This document shows, piece by piece, positions 41,408-52,696 of a DNA stretch of 64,000 nucleotides; position 1 is the first letter of the stretch; every line of letters starts with the position of its first letter. The translations under genes and the position numbers were made by a program. Source of the stretch: G963691835 sp963691835 (GTDB taxonomy: Bacteria; Pseudomonadota; Alphaproteobacteria; Thalassobaculales; Thalassobaculaceae); assembly GCA_963691835.1 (NCBI GenBank), contig OY829383.1:2976001-3040000 (forward strand), written 5' to 3'. The notes beneath the pieces are model-generated. The model had not been told where the DNA came from, did no database searches, and worked only from the letters and a program-made list of their open reading frames with translations.

Positions 41408-42718
41408 GTGGCGGCGGAAGAGAGCACGCATCCGGCATCTGCACCGGTGGGAGCGCCCGCCGGGATCGACAGCCTCGCAGTGATCGGCTTTGACCATCGG
41501 ACACTGCCGGACGAGGTTCGCGAGCGTCTCTTCGTCGACGATGCGGATGTGCCCTCGTTGGTCAGTCAGTTGCGGTCGGCCGGCGTCGGGGAGGTGCTGC
41601 CGCTCTCGACGTGCGACCGGGTTGAAGTGGCGATCGTCGACAGCCAACCGACCAAGCGGCTTCATACGGTCGTAGAGGCGCTGTGCAACCCGGTCGGGCT
41701 CCCGGCCGGAGAGCTGGTGGCGGGGGCCCGCATGCGCCTGTCCGCGGAAGCGGTCGTTCACCTCTTCCGGATCACCGCATCGCTCGACAGCCAGATTGTC
41801 GGAGAGCCACAGATCCTCGGCCAGGTCCGGGCCGCCCACAAACTCGCCCGCCGGGAAGGTTCGGTCGGCCCGGTTCTGGAAGCCGTATTACAGGCGGCCT
41901 ATGCCAGCGCCAAGCGTGCCCGGACGGAAACGACGATCGCGGAGGGGCCGGTCTCCATGATCGCTGTCGCCGTGGATCTGGTTCGGAGCCTGCACGGCGA
42001 CCTCGACGGATGTCACGGGGCCTTGGTCGGGACAGGCGACATGGGTGTGCTGCTTGCGGAACGGATGCTGGACAGCGGCCTCTCGTCCATGACGGTCGTC
42101 GACCGGAATGCGCGCCGCGCGGAGGCCGCTGCCCGCGAACTCAATGCCAATCACATCACGATCGCGGACCTCGCCGAAGCTATGGCTCGGGCCGACGTTC
42201 TCGTTACCGCTGTTGGCGGCGGCCGGCATGTCATCGATGAAGCGGTCATGGCGGCTACCCTGAAGCGCCGCCGGCGGCGCCCCGTGATGGTTATCGATCT
42301 CGGCATCCCCAGTGATGTGGACCCGGCGGTGGAGCGGCTGGAGGATGCCTACGTCTACGATCTGGACGATTTGGAACGGGCCGCGTTAGAAGGGAAGGCG
42401 ACCCGCACGGTTGCCGCGCGGGAGGCTGAGGATCTGGTGGCGGGTGAGGTTTCCCGCTTTCTCGCCGACCGGGCGTCGCGGGAAGCGGTACCGGCGATCC
42501 GGCAGTTGCGGGCTACCTTCGAAGGACTGCGCCAGGGTGTGCTGTTGGAACGCGGCGATGCCGATGCGGAATCGGCGACGGATCTGCTGACCAAGCGGCT
42601 CTTGCACCGTCCAAGCACACGGCTGCGCCGCATCGCTGCCGAGGATCCGGCGCTCGCCGAGCGCTTGGAGGAAGCGGTCCGGCTGTTGTTTGACACGGAT
42701 GAAGAGGACGACAGGTGA
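41408..42718 (+). CDS. hemA: Glutamyl-tRNA reductase
   Basis: First committed enzyme of C5-type tetrapyrrole synthesis, making glutamate-1-semialdehyde from Glu-tRNA. 436 residues: FDHRTLPDEVRERLF, catalytic Cys in LPLSTCDRVEV (about residue 67), SQIVGEPQILGQVRAAHKLA, NADPH domain GALVGTGDMGVLLAERML, VIDLGIPSDVDPAVE, and a helical dimerisation domain. Most alphaproteobacteria, for example Rhodobacter, use the Shemin pathway with a 5-aminolevulinate synthase that is also called HemA; this protein is the GtrR-type reductase. It overlaps prfA by GTGA. Confidence 0.95.
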   Translation: MAAEESTHPASAPVGAPAGIDSLAVIGFDHRTLPDEVRERLFVDDADVPSLVSQLRSAGVGEVLPLSTCDRVEVAIVDSQPTKRLHTVVEALCNPVGLPAGELVAGARMRLSAEAVVHLFRITASLDSQIVGEPQILGQVRAAHKLARREGSVGPVLEAVLQAAYASAKRARTETTIAEGPVSMIAVAVDLVRSLHGDLDGCHGALVGTGDMGVLLAERMLDSGLSSMTVVDRNARRAEAAARELNANHITIADLAEAMARADVLVTAVGGGRHVIDEAVMAATLKRRRRRPVMVIDLGIPSDVDPAVERLEDAYVYDLDDLERAALEGKATRTVAAREAEDLVAGEVSRFLADRASREAVPAIRQLRATFEGLRQGVLLERGDADAESATDLLTKRLLHRPSTRLRRIAAEDPALAERLEEAVRLLFDTDEEDDR

Positions 42719-43788
42719 GTTTCGAGGCCAATCTCGAGAAGGTCAGAACCCGCAAGCTGGAGCTGGAAGCGCTCTTGGCCGACGTAGGCGCGCTTGCATC
42801 CGGTGATATCGCGTCGTTGTCACGGGAGTTGTCCGAGCTCACGCCCGTGTCGGACAAGGTGGATGCGCTGACCGCGCTCAAGGGTGAGTTGGCGGATGCC
42901 GAGGCCCTTGCCCAGGATGCCGACGACGACGAGATGCGCGCCATGGCCGAGGAGGAGGTGCGCGCGCTCCGGGATCAGTTGGCGGCGCTGGAACACGAGG
43001 TTCAACGCCTCCTCCTGCCGAAGGATGCGGCGGACGAGAAGAATGCCATTCTGGAAGTGCGGGCCGGAACCGGCGGTGACGAAGCCTCATTGTTCGCGGC
43101 GGAGCTCTTCGAGATGTACCGGCGGTACGCCGCTCTGCGCGGATGGCGGTTCGAGGCCATGGAAGTGACGGAAAGCGAGGTCGGAGGCTGCAAGGAAGCG
43201 ATCGCGTCGATCTCCGGTCCGGCCGTCTTTGCTCGCCTCAAGTTCGAGTCCGGCGTTCATCGGGTCCAACGGGTGCCGGTCACAGAGTCTGGCGGCCGCA
43301 TCCACACCTCCGCGGCGACGGTTGCCGTTCTGCCGGAGGCGGAAGACGTGGACGTCACGGTCGATGATAAGGATCTGCGCATCGACGTTTTCCGGGCAAG
43401 TGGTCCCGGCGGGCAATCCGTCAACACAACGGACTCCGCCGTGCGGATCACGCATCTGCCAACCGGTGTGGTCGTCAGCCAGCAGGACGAGAAGTCTCAG
43501 CACAAGAACAAGGCCAAGGCGATGCGCATCCTCCGCGCACGCCTCTATGATCTGGAGCGTGCCCGTCTGGATGCGGAGCGGGCGGCGGACCGGCGTGGCC
43601 AAGTCGGCTCCGGCGACCGGTCGGAGCGGATCCGCACCTACAATTTCCCCCAGGGACGCGTCACAGACCACCGCATCAACCTCACACTCTACAAGATCGA
43701 CAAAGTGATCGAGGGGGAAGGGCTGGAAGAGTTGGTCGACGCGCTGATCGCCGAGGACGAGGCTGCCCGGCTCGCTGCCGCTGGTTAG
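42715..43788 (+). CDS. prfA: Peptide chain release factor 1
   Basis: Recognises UAA and UAG and triggers peptide release. 357 residues: coiled-coil N-terminal domain (LEKVRTRKLELEALLAD), ILEVRAGTGGDEASLFAAELF, the recognition domain, the GGQ loop FRASGPGGQSVNTTDSAVRI (about residue 232), and SDRSERIRTYNFPQGRVTDH. GTG start overlaps the hemA stop. The next gene, prmC, methylates the GGQ glutamine. Confidence 0.97.
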   Translation: MSFEANLEKVRTRKLELEALLADVGALASGDIASLSRELSELTPVSDKVDALTALKGELADAEALAQDADDDEMRAMAEEEVRALRDQLAALEHEVQRLLLPKDAADEKNAILEVRAGTGGDEASLFAAELFEMYRRYAALRGWRFEAMEVTESEVGGCKEAIASISGPAVFARLKFESGVHRVQRVPVTESGGRIHTSAATVAVLPEAEDVDVTVDDKDLRIDVFRASGPGGQSVNTTDSAVRITHLPTGVVVSQQDEKSQHKNKAKAMRILRARLYDLERARLDAERAADRRGQVGSGDRSERIRTYNFPQGRVTDHRINLTLYKIDKVIEGEGLEELVDALIAEDEAARLAAAG

Positions 43789-43810
43789 ATCGTTGGCTGA
43801 TCTATCCTCC

Positions 43811-44653
43811 ATGACGATTCTGGAAGCGATCCGGAACGCCACCCGGCGTTTGTCGGATGCGGGTGTCCAGGATCCTGCTTTGGACGCGCGCCTTTTGATC
43901 GGCTTCGGCCTCGGACTTTCCCGGGCGCAGATTTTGGCCCGTGAGCGGGACGCGTTGCCGGATGCCGCAAGGCCGGTGATCGACGCGCTTATCACGCGGC
44001 GCGTCCATCGGGAGCCTGTGTCGAGGATCCTGGGCACACGGGGGTTTTGGACCCTTGATCTGGTCCTGCACGCCGACACGCTCGACCCGAGACCGGATAC
44101 GGAAACCGTTGTCGAATGCGTTCTCGATCATCTGCCGGACAAGCACCGGCCCCTCCGCGTTCTGGACCTTGGCACCGGGACCGGCGTCCTTCTGCTGGCG
44201 CTGCTGTCGGAGTTGCCGAACGCCACAGGTGTAGGGACGGACATTGCGCATAATTGCTTAATCACGGCAGAAGAGAACGCACGGAACAACTCTGTTGCCG
44301 ATCGGGCAATATTCGTTGAGTCCGACTGGGTAACGGGGGTGGAAGGAGCATTCGATGTGGTCGTTTCCAACCCGCCCTACATTCCAAGTGACGAGATCGA
44401 CGGACTGATGCCGGAGGTGGCGCAGTACGAGCCCCGTAGAGCCTTGGATGGCGGGCCTGACGGTCTCCAGTTCTACCGCTCCTTATATGCTGAACTTAAA
44501 GGGTTTTTAGCCCCAGATGGTCTCTGCGCGGTAGAGGTCGGCGCGGGACAGTCGGAGCCGGTCGCTGCAATCGCGGCGAATCATGGATTTCCGGTTGCCG
44601 AAGTCCGAAAGGACCTGTCCGGGATCGATCGTGTGGTCCTCGTGAAATCCTGA
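43811..44653 (+). CDS. prmC: Release factor glutamine methyltransferase
   Basis: Methylates the GGQ glutamine of release factors 1 and 2 using SAM. 280 residues: N-terminal helical domain (TILEAIRNATRRLSDAGVQDPALDARLLI), REPVSRILGTRGFW, SAM motif VLDLGTGTGVLLLALLSE, and catalytic VVVSNPPYIPSDEI. ATG at 43811 gives the usual family start; a TTG at 43793 is the alternative, and neither has a clear SD. It follows prfA by 22 bases. Confidence 0.94.
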   Translation: MTILEAIRNATRRLSDAGVQDPALDARLLIGFGLGLSRAQILARERDALPDAARPVIDALITRRVHREPVSRILGTRGFWTLDLVLHADTLDPRPDTETVVECVLDHLPDKHRPLRVLDLGTGTGVLLLALLSELPNATGVGTDIAHNCLITAEENARNNSVADRAIFVESDWVTGVEGAFDVVVSNPPYIPSDEIDGLMPEVAQYEPRRALDGGPDGLQFYRSLYAELKGFLAPDGLCAVEVGAGQSEPVAAIAANHGFPVAEVRKDLSGIDRVVLVKS

Positions 44654-44728
44654 GTTGAGACGCGCCACCTTGCCGCTTGCGGCCATACTTTACGCTTGGA
44701 ATGACCGGCATCGGCGACTAATGTGGCC

Positions 44729-44850
44729 CCGCAAAGCGCTGGAGGGGGACGAAAGCGCGTTTGCGGCTCCTGGCGATGGAGGCCCCCTGCCCAAGGTGGT
44801 TAGGGTCCGAGGGGAAGAGACGCCGGAGCCGAACGACCGGTTTACCGGTC
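44729..44850 (+). other. Two hairpins in the leader of the DUF4167 gene
   Basis: CCGCAAAGCGCT (44729-44740) pairs with AGCGC-G-TTTGCGG (44754-44766) with one bulged base, displaying GGAGGGGGAC in the loop. A second perfect hairpin, GACCGG-TTTA-CCGGTC, lies at 44835-44850, 28 bases before the start codon. The 224-base gap otherwise holds no gene. It may be a structured 5' UTR. Confidence 0.4.
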
Positions 44851-44877
44851 ATGCGTGACCACAAGATGCGGACGATC

Positions 44878-45663
44878 ATGAGACAGGGCCCACACGCCAA
44901 GCGCGGACGGAGTCGTGGCGGGAACCGACGTTCCGGCGTTCCGAACCGAAACCAGACATTCGACAGCAACGGACCCGACGTTCGAATTCGCGGAAACGCG
45001 CACCAAGTGTATGAGAAGTATCTCACCTTGGCCCGCGACGCGCAGGCGAGCAGCGACCGCATTCTGGCGGAGGCGTATTATCAGCACGCCGAGCATTACT
45101 TCCGGATCGTGAACGCGTTCAACGAGCAGGACGAGAACCGCCAAAGGCCGAACAACAACAGCAGCAATGGCCAAGCCGCCGGTTGGAACAATAACAACGG
45201 CAATGGCAGCCAGCCTGCGGTTGAGGAGTTTCCCGCGACCGAGGAAGGCGAGCCGTCACAGCCGGTTGTCACATCGACCCGCCCGGTTCATCAAGCGCCT
45301 GCCGAAGAGGCGGATGACGAAGGCGTCCGTGCGATCACGGCGCGGTCCGGCGGCCAGTTGTCACTCAACCGGGCCCAGGACGAGCAGGAAGACGCGCCGC
45401 CACCCCCGCGTCGCGGCCGTCCACGCCGGCAGCCCGCCGGTGGGCGGGAAGAACAGCCCTCGTTGATTGATGATGCCAATGCCGCTGCTCCCGCGGAAGC
45501 CGCTGTAGAAGCGGGCGATGCCGAAGCACCGCCGCCGCGCCGCCGCCGGTCGAGGAGCCCCAACGGATCGTCCGCCAGGGGCACAATGAGCCGCCCGGCC
45601 GAAGATCGGGGTGAGACGGATGCTCAACCGGCTGAAAGTGCCCCACCCCCGGGTGAAGACTGA
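44878..45663 (+). CDS. DUF4167 domain protein with low-complexity tail
   Basis: 261 residues. The conserved DUF4167 region is N-terminal: a very basic start (RQGPHAKRGRSRGGNRRSG), then HQVYEKYLTLARDAQASSDRILAEAYYQHAEHYFRIVN. This family is restricted to alphaproteobacteria; the basic start suggests RNA or DNA binding. The remainder is low complexity: Asn-rich (NNNSSNGQ, NNNNGNG), Pro/Arg-rich (PPPPRRGRPRRQP) and acidic. The ATG at 44878 is chosen for the family start; ATGs at 44851 and 44866 are possible. It ends at a strong bidirectional terminator. Confidence 0.8.
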   Translation: MRQGPHAKRGRSRGGNRRSGVPNRNQTFDSNGPDVRIRGNAHQVYEKYLTLARDAQASSDRILAEAYYQHAEHYFRIVNAFNEQDENRQRPNNNSSNGQAAGWNNNNGNGSQPAVEEFPATEEGEPSQPVVTSTRPVHQAPAEEADDEGVRAITARSGGQLSLNRAQDEQEDAPPPPRRGRPRRQPAGGREEQPSLIDDANAAAPAEAAVEAGDAEAPPPRRRRSRSPNGSSARGTMSRPAEDRGETDAQPAESAPPPGED

Positions 45664-45697
45664 TAGGGCGCATCACGATTGGCGCTCATCCAAGCAG

Positions 45698-45724
45698 AAA
45701 GGCCGCCTGACAGGCGGCCTTTTC
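45698..45724. terminator. Bidirectional intrinsic terminator
   Basis: AAAGGCCGCCTG (45698-45709) and CAGGCGGCCTTT (45711-45722) form a perfect 12-bp inverted repeat with A and T runs on opposite sides. It serves the DUF4167 gene (+) and the MOSC gene (-). Confidence 0.9.
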
Positions 45725-45750
45725 GATTCTGCGTTATCGGATGATGAGGC

Positions 45751-46515
45751 CTAGTCCTCGATCTCGACCGTATCGCCTTCCGCAATGTCTCCGCCGGTGA
45801 TCACAGTCGCATAGATTCCGCAGTCCGAATGGCGGAACGCCCGAAGCAGGTCCCGGGGAACGGTCAGATCCTGCTGGCCGGTCTCGGGATCGACGTTTGT
45901 TGCCGCACACCGCCCGGTCCGCTCATCCACCCGCAGCACCGCCGCACCGATTCGGATCATCTTGCCGACCCAGTTCAACTCCGACCACGGAGCGGCTCCT
46001 TCGATCACCACATTGCCCCGGAATCGCATCGGAGAGACGGGGCGCCCGACCACCCGTTCCAGATCGGAGGCGGAACCGGTGTTGATGAAGGAGACGAACG
46101 GGACCCGCGTATCCGAGAACGGCTGGTCATCTGCCTCAACAATCCGTGCCTTGCCACGGGATTCCTCAGCGAGATACGCGGAGAAGAACTGCTCCAGGAT
46201 CGCACGTCCGGTCGGATCCAGCAGCGAACCCTTGGCGACTTGCCGCCCGCTCCGCTCCACCGTCAGGACGCCACTGTCGTCGTCGAAGCGGGTGCTGAGC
46301 GTCGCCAATTTGGCGTGCATCGAGAGCTGAAGGAACTGAGCCTTCGGCCGCCACGCGCCGAGGTTGGCGGGATCCAGCCGGGCCGCGGCATGGGCGATCG
46401 CAAATCTCCGGTCCTGAGCGACGGCGCGGCCTTCGACGAGGGTCGTGCGGGTGAGGCGTTCGGCCGACAACCCTTTGACAGGATAGCGATAGAGAGCGGA
46501 AATCGTGATTGACAT
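45751..46515 (-). CDS. MOSC domain-containing protein
   Basis: 254 residues with an N-terminal MOSC_N barrel (ALYRYPVKGLSAERL, GRAVAQDRRFAIAH) and a C-terminal MOSC domain (GTDL-free; SDLERVVGRPVSPMRFRGNVVIEG, VDERTGRCAATNVDPETG, containing the Cys expected to carry sulfur or bind molybdenum cofactor). MOSC proteins include mARC-type molybdenum enzymes and cofactor sulfurases. This short form, without a ferredoxin domain, is likely a mARC-like reductase component. It is divergent from clpB. Confidence 0.83.
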   Translation of the reverse strand: MSITISALYRYPVKGLSAERLTRTTLVEGRAVAQDRRFAIAHAAARLDPANLGAWRPKAQFLQLSMHAKLATLSTRFDDDSGVLTVERSGRQVAKGSLLDPTGRAILEQFFSAYLAEESRGKARIVEADDQPFSDTRVPFVSFINTGSASDLERVVGRPVSPMRFRGNVVIEGAAPWSELNWVGKMIRIGAAVLRVDERTGRCAATNVDPETGQQDLTVPRDLLRAFRHSDCGIYATVITGGDIAEGDTVEIED

Positions 46516-46743
46516 TGCACTGCAACATCACGCCTTCGAGGGATCCAAGTCAACGACTCATTGTGTTGCGAATTTGACACACCATATCCGAAGGGCGAAC
46601 GACGGCGGTGCCGCTGAGCGGGCCGGATCGACGCATGCCCCGCGACCTCTGCTATCGTCGGGGACCTGCTCAAACCCGCGTTGCCGTAGCGGCGGGACGC
46701 ACAAGACGTATCGGCGATACGCGATACCGATGGAGTGGACACT

Positions 46744-49362
<2,619 letters not shown>

Positions 49363-49386
49363 AAACGCTGTTTCAATCCCTTAGAA

Positions 49387-49434
49387 CCCCCGCGCTCGAG
49401 TTGCTTCTCGTGACTCTTGCGCGGGGGTATCTTT
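49387..49434 (+). terminator. Intrinsic terminator after clpB
   Basis: CCCCCGCGC (49387-49395) pairs with GCGCGGGGG (49419-49427) across a 23-base loop, followed by TATCTTT. Confidence 0.7.
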
Positions 49435-49464
49435 AGCGGGTGTCAACAGCACGTGGGGGCGCCA

Positions 49465-50451
49465 ATGGCCATGAGACATACGAATCGTGTGCTGACGGGC
49501 TTGGCCACTGTTGTTTTGGCGGCCATCGCACTGGTGACGGCGTCGCACGCCGACGATCACGGCACGGTCGTGGAGTTCGATATCCCCGGCAAGATGGGCA
49601 GCACCCACGAGATCACCCACGGGCCTGATGGGAACATCTGGATTTCCCAACAAACCCAAGCCCGCTTGGTGAGGGTGACCGCCGACGGTGGCATGACGAT
49701 GTACAATCTTCCGGACGGAAGTGGCCCCCATGGTTTGGAGTTCGATGGCAAAGGCCGGATGTGGGTCAGCCTCGAGTTCAACGATGAGATCGTCGAAGTG
49801 GGCCTCGACGGGAAGATCCGGCAGAGGTTCAAGATACCGATGGAGGGTGCCGGTCCCCACGGGCTTGGCGTCGGCCCCGCTGGCAACATCTGGTGGAGCG
49901 GTAAAGCTGGCAACGTCATCGGTCGCCTCGATCCGGCGACAGGGACGATTGACCTTTTCCCGATCCGCGACACCCCTGCAACGCCCATCTACATTGCGGC
50001 CGGACCGGACGGAAACATGTGGTTCACGGAGCTGGAAGGCAGTCATGTGGGCCGGATCACGCCGGACGGTGAGATCACTAGTTTCCCGATCCCCTTTGAG
50101 AACGCGCGGCCCATTGTGGTCTTTACGGGTCCGGATGGCCGGATCTGGTACACCGAGGAACGCGGCAACGCGTACGGTTACATCTCCACGGAGGGAGCAT
50201 TCGTCCGATATCCGACCGGCGTTGAAGATGGCTTGGTCGCCGGTGCGGCCTTTGACGGAGAGGGGAATCTCTGGGTCCAGTTCAACACGCCGGACATCAT
50301 CCAGCGGATCACCCCGTCGAAGAAAACGACAACCTTCACGTTGCCGACCAAGAACGCGGTTCAACACCGGATAACGCCCGGGCCGGGCGGGCATATGTGG
50401 TTTACGGAACTCGCCGCCGATAAGGTCGGTTATGTGGCCGTCGGCGATTAA
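49465..50451 (+). CDS. Secreted Vgb-like (virginiamycin B lyase family) beta-propeller
   Basis: 328 residues with an N-terminal signal peptide (VLTGLATVVLAAIALVTASHADD). The rest is a six- or seven-bladed propeller of about 42-residue repeats marked GPDGNIWIS, GKGRMWVS, GPAGNIWWS, GPDGNMWFTE, GPDGRIWYTE and GEGNLWVQ. This is the Vgb/streptogramin-lyase repeat family, but most chromosomal members are not resistance enzymes; antibiotic activity should not be assumed. Histidines and acidic residues lie in each blade. A TTG at 49417 would add residues, but ATG 49465 with GGGGG upstream gives a clean signal peptide. Confidence 0.75.
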   Translation: MAMRHTNRVLTGLATVVLAAIALVTASHADDHGTVVEFDIPGKMGSTHEITHGPDGNIWISQQTQARLVRVTADGGMTMYNLPDGSGPHGLEFDGKGRMWVSLEFNDEIVEVGLDGKIRQRFKIPMEGAGPHGLGVGPAGNIWWSGKAGNVIGRLDPATGTIDLFPIRDTPATPIYIAAGPDGNMWFTELEGSHVGRITPDGEITSFPIPFENARPIVVFTGPDGRIWYTEERGNAYGYISTEGAFVRYPTGVEDGLVAGAAFDGEGNLWVQFNTPDIIQRITPSKKTTTFTLPTKNAVQHRITPGPGGHMWFTELAADKVGYVAVGD

Positions 50452-50477
50452 TGAAAACGAGGGCCGAAAAAAAGTAG

Positions 50478-50506
50478 TTGACGACCGGAAACGACCAACC
50501 TACCAA
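50478..50506 (+). promoter_or_regulatory. Promoter of the ssuACB leader
   Basis: TTGACG (50478-50483), a 17-base spacer and TACCAA (50501-50506). A start near 50512 would put the riboswitch aptamer right at the RNA 5' end. Confidence 0.5.
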
Positions 50507-50513
50507 TATTGAC

Positions 50514-50572
50514 GGCGCCGATTTGAGGCTCAGCTTGCGGGGGCGCCTTATAAATTCCTGCTAAAGCGAGTG
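50514..50572 (+). ncRNA. SAM-II riboswitch aptamer (candidate)
   Basis: P1 is GGCGCC (50514-50519) with GGCGCC (50542-50547). The loop begins GATTTG and ends in GCTTGC (50533-50538), both conserved SAM-II positions. The 3' side has TATAAA (50550-50555), near the expected UUAAA, and the invariant GCTAAAG (50560-50566), followed by CGAGTG that can pair back to CTCAGC in the P1 loop (the pseudoknot). SAM-II is an alphaproteobacterial class controlling methionine and SAM genes. Here it precedes an ABC importer. Confidence 0.78.
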
Positions 50573-50581
50573 GGTCGGAGG

Positions 50582-50616
50582 CCCGCCGCTCAGAGCGTCG
50601 GGTCTTTTTCTTTTTC
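50582..50616 (+). terminator. Leader terminator (expression platform of the riboswitch)
   Basis: CCCGCCGC pairs with GCGTCGGG (50582-50602, one mismatch) and is followed by TCTTTTTCTTTTT. It is placed 10 bases after the aptamer and 125 bases before the start codon. AGCGAGTG (50565-50572) is perfectly complementary to CACTCGCT (50619-50626), offering a competing fold. Confidence 0.75.
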
Positions 50617-50740
50617 AGCACTCGCTGAAAGAGAATAAACCGGCGACTGAGGACTTGCGCCCTCCTTCCGACGACCTGAAACCGAGCCTCGCCACCAACG
50701 CGACTCTCGGGAAAGACCGGTCGCGGTAAGGAGTGACGAG

Positions 50741-51778
50741 ATGAGTACTCAATCGAAGACTGTTTCTGAATTCAGCAAGGCCCGTCGACGGGTCGTTCTG
50801 GGCGTTGGCACGCTTGCCGCAGCCGCGGCGATGATCGTGGGGGCCACAGGGTTCACACCCGCCGTAGCGGAAACGCCCTCGCGCATCACCGTGGACTACG
50901 CCTACTACAACCCGGTCAGTCTGTTGCTGAAGAAGAAGGGCTGGCTTGAGGAGGCGTTCGCGGCGGATGGCACAAAGGTGCGCTGGGTGCTTTCCCTCGG
51001 CTCCAACAGAGCTTTGGAATACCTCGCCGGCTCCAGTGTGGACTTTGGCTCGACCGCCGGTGCGGCTTCTGTGATCGGGCGGGCGAACGGGCTTCCGATC
51101 AAGTCCGTGTATGTTTACTCAAAACCCGAGTGGACGGCGCTGGTTGCCCGGAAGGACAGTGGGATAACCAAGATCCAGGACCTGAAAGGCAAGCGGGTTG
51201 CCGTCACGCGGGGCACGGATCCTCACATCTTCCTTCTGCGGGCGCTGGACAGCGTCGGGCTGACGGAGAAGGACATCAAGCCGGTCTTGTTGCAGCATCC
51301 CGACGGCTACCGTGCCTTGGCAAGCGGTCAGGTTGATGCGTGGGCGGGCCTGGATCCGCATATGGCCAAGGGCGAACTTGAGTCCGGGGCGACGCTGTTC
51401 TTCCGGAATGCCGACCTCAACACCTACGGCATCCTAAACGTCCGGGAAGACTTCGCGGCCAAGCATCCTGAAGTGATTGAGCGGGTACTGGCGATCTACG
51501 AGCGCGCACGCGCCTATGCGATCGCCCATCCGGACGAGTTGCGCGACGTGTTGGTCGACGCGGTTCGCCTGTCGCCTGAGGTTGCGCAGAAGCAACTTGG
51601 AGAACGGACGGACCTTACAAATCCAGCCATCGGCGACGCACACCGGGAGACATTCCTGGCGGCGGGCACCATTCTGCAGAAGATCGGCGTCATCAAGCCG
51701 GAGGTCTCTGTAACCGCCGTCGTCGATGCGTTGATCGACACACGTTACCTTGAAGCTGCGGCCGCGCGGACGAACTGA
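50741..51778 (+). CDS. ABC transporter substrate-binding protein, SsuA/NrtA family
   Basis: Periplasmic binding protein of 345 residues for aliphatic sulfonates or related anions. A signal peptide with an RRR start (SKARRRVVLGVGTLAAAAAMIV, cleavage near TPAVAET) is followed by the SsuA fold: ITVDYAYYNPVSLLLKKKGWLEE, LGSNRALEYLAGSSVDFGSTAG, IQDLKGKRVAVTRGTDPHIFLLRAL, YRALASGQVDAWAGLDPHMA. AAGGAG sits 7 bases before the ATG. It heads the operon and lies behind a SAM-II-like leader, which suggests the substrate is a sulfur source or a methionine-related compound. Confidence 0.88.
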   Translation: MSTQSKTVSEFSKARRRVVLGVGTLAAAAAMIVGATGFTPAVAETPSRITVDYAYYNPVSLLLKKKGWLEEAFAADGTKVRWVLSLGSNRALEYLAGSSVDFGSTAGAASVIGRANGLPIKSVYVYSKPEWTALVARKDSGITKIQDLKGKRVAVTRGTDPHIFLLRALDSVGLTEKDIKPVLLQHPDGYRALASGQVDAWAGLDPHMAKGELESGATLFFRNADLNTYGILNVREDFAAKHPEVIERVLAIYERARAYAIAHPDELRDVLVDAVRLSPEVAQKQLGERTDLTNPAIGDAHRETFLAAGTILQKIGVIKPEVSVTAVVDALIDTRYLEAAAARTN

Positions 51779-51783
51779 CGGCG

Positions 51784-52668
51784 ATGTCGGTCTTGGACAG
51801 CATCGGACCCGGTACAGCCGGGTCCGCTCAGGAAAGGGCGGCCGATCCGGTCGCCCCAACCCTGATTGCCGCAACCCTTTTCGACAACACCCGACGGTTT
51901 CTTCGCCAAGGGCTTGGCCTGATCGTGCCCCTAATTGTTCTGGCTCTGTGGGAGGTCCTTGGACGATTGGGTGTGTTCTCCGCCCAACTGGTGCCGCCAC
52001 CGGCGGAGGTTCTGTCGGAGATAGGCGCGCTGGCTCGATCAGGGGAGTTGATTGAGCATATTGGCTACACGGCGACCCGTGTGGGTGTCGGGTTCCTATG
52101 GGGGGCCTTGGCGGCGACCGGATTAGCCATTTTGACAGGCTTGTCGCCCTTGGCCCGGCGTCTGCTGGACCCCTCGATCCAGGCGTTGAAGGCCGTACCG
52201 TCGCTGGCCTGGGTGTCGCTGTTCATTCTGTGGTTCGGCATTTTCGAGGACAGCAAGATCACGCTGATCGCCGTGGGTGTCTTCTTCCCGGTCTATCTGA
52301 ACCTGATGACGGCGATCCTGGAGGTTGACCGGAAACTCATCGATGTCGCCCAGGTCAACGCGTTGGGAACGTTCCGGACAATCCGATGGGTCATCCTGCC
52401 CGGCACGCTGCCGAGCTGGGTTACCGGGCTCCGGGGCGGGCTGGCGCTGGGATGGATGTTCGTGATCGCAGCCGAATTGATGGGGGCGAGCGAAGGGCTC
52501 GGCTTCTTGATGATCGATGGCCAGATGACAGGCCGGCCCGCGCTGATCATCGGCAGCCTTCTGCTGTTCGCCGTCGCCGGTCAGCTCACCGACAAAGCGC
52601 TCGCCCTCGCCACCCGGCCGTTCCTCGTCTGGCAGGACACGCTCGGCCGGCATGAGCGCCGGGACTGA
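51784..52668 (+). CDS. ABC transporter permease, SsuC family
   Basis: 294 residues; the inner-membrane channel partner. About six transmembrane segments follow a 45-residue cytoplasmic N-terminus: GLIVPLIVLALWEVLGRLG, VGFLWGALAATGLAILTGL, WVSLFILWFGIFEDSKI, GVFFPVYLNLMTAI. The EAA loop, which docks to the ATPase, reads VAQVNALGTFRTIRWVILPGTLPSWVTGLRGG. It starts five bases after the substrate-binding gene. Confidence 0.9.
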   Translation: MSVLDSIGPGTAGSAQERAADPVAPTLIAATLFDNTRRFLRQGLGLIVPLIVLALWEVLGRLGVFSAQLVPPPAEVLSEIGALARSGELIEHIGYTATRVGVGFLWGALAATGLAILTGLSPLARRLLDPSIQALKAVPSLAWVSLFILWFGIFEDSKITLIAVGVFFPVYLNLMTAILEVDRKLIDVAQVNALGTFRTIRWVILPGTLPSWVTGLRGGLALGWMFVIAAELMGASEGLGFLMIDGQMTGRPALIIGSLLLFAVAGQLTDKALALATRPFLVWQDTLGRHERRD

Positions 52669-52696
52669 CGGAACGCCCAATGGAAAGGACGACACC

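Noticed and set aside
46561..46587. RpoH heat-shock promoter before clpB
   Set aside because: CCATAT and an upstream TTG are present, but the -35 is poor and spacing is only approximate; mentioned in the clpB entry, not called.
49465..50451. Antibiotic resistance by streptogramin lyase
   Set aside because: The propeller repeat is shared by many secreted proteins of unrelated function, and this one has a signal peptide; resistance cannot be inferred.
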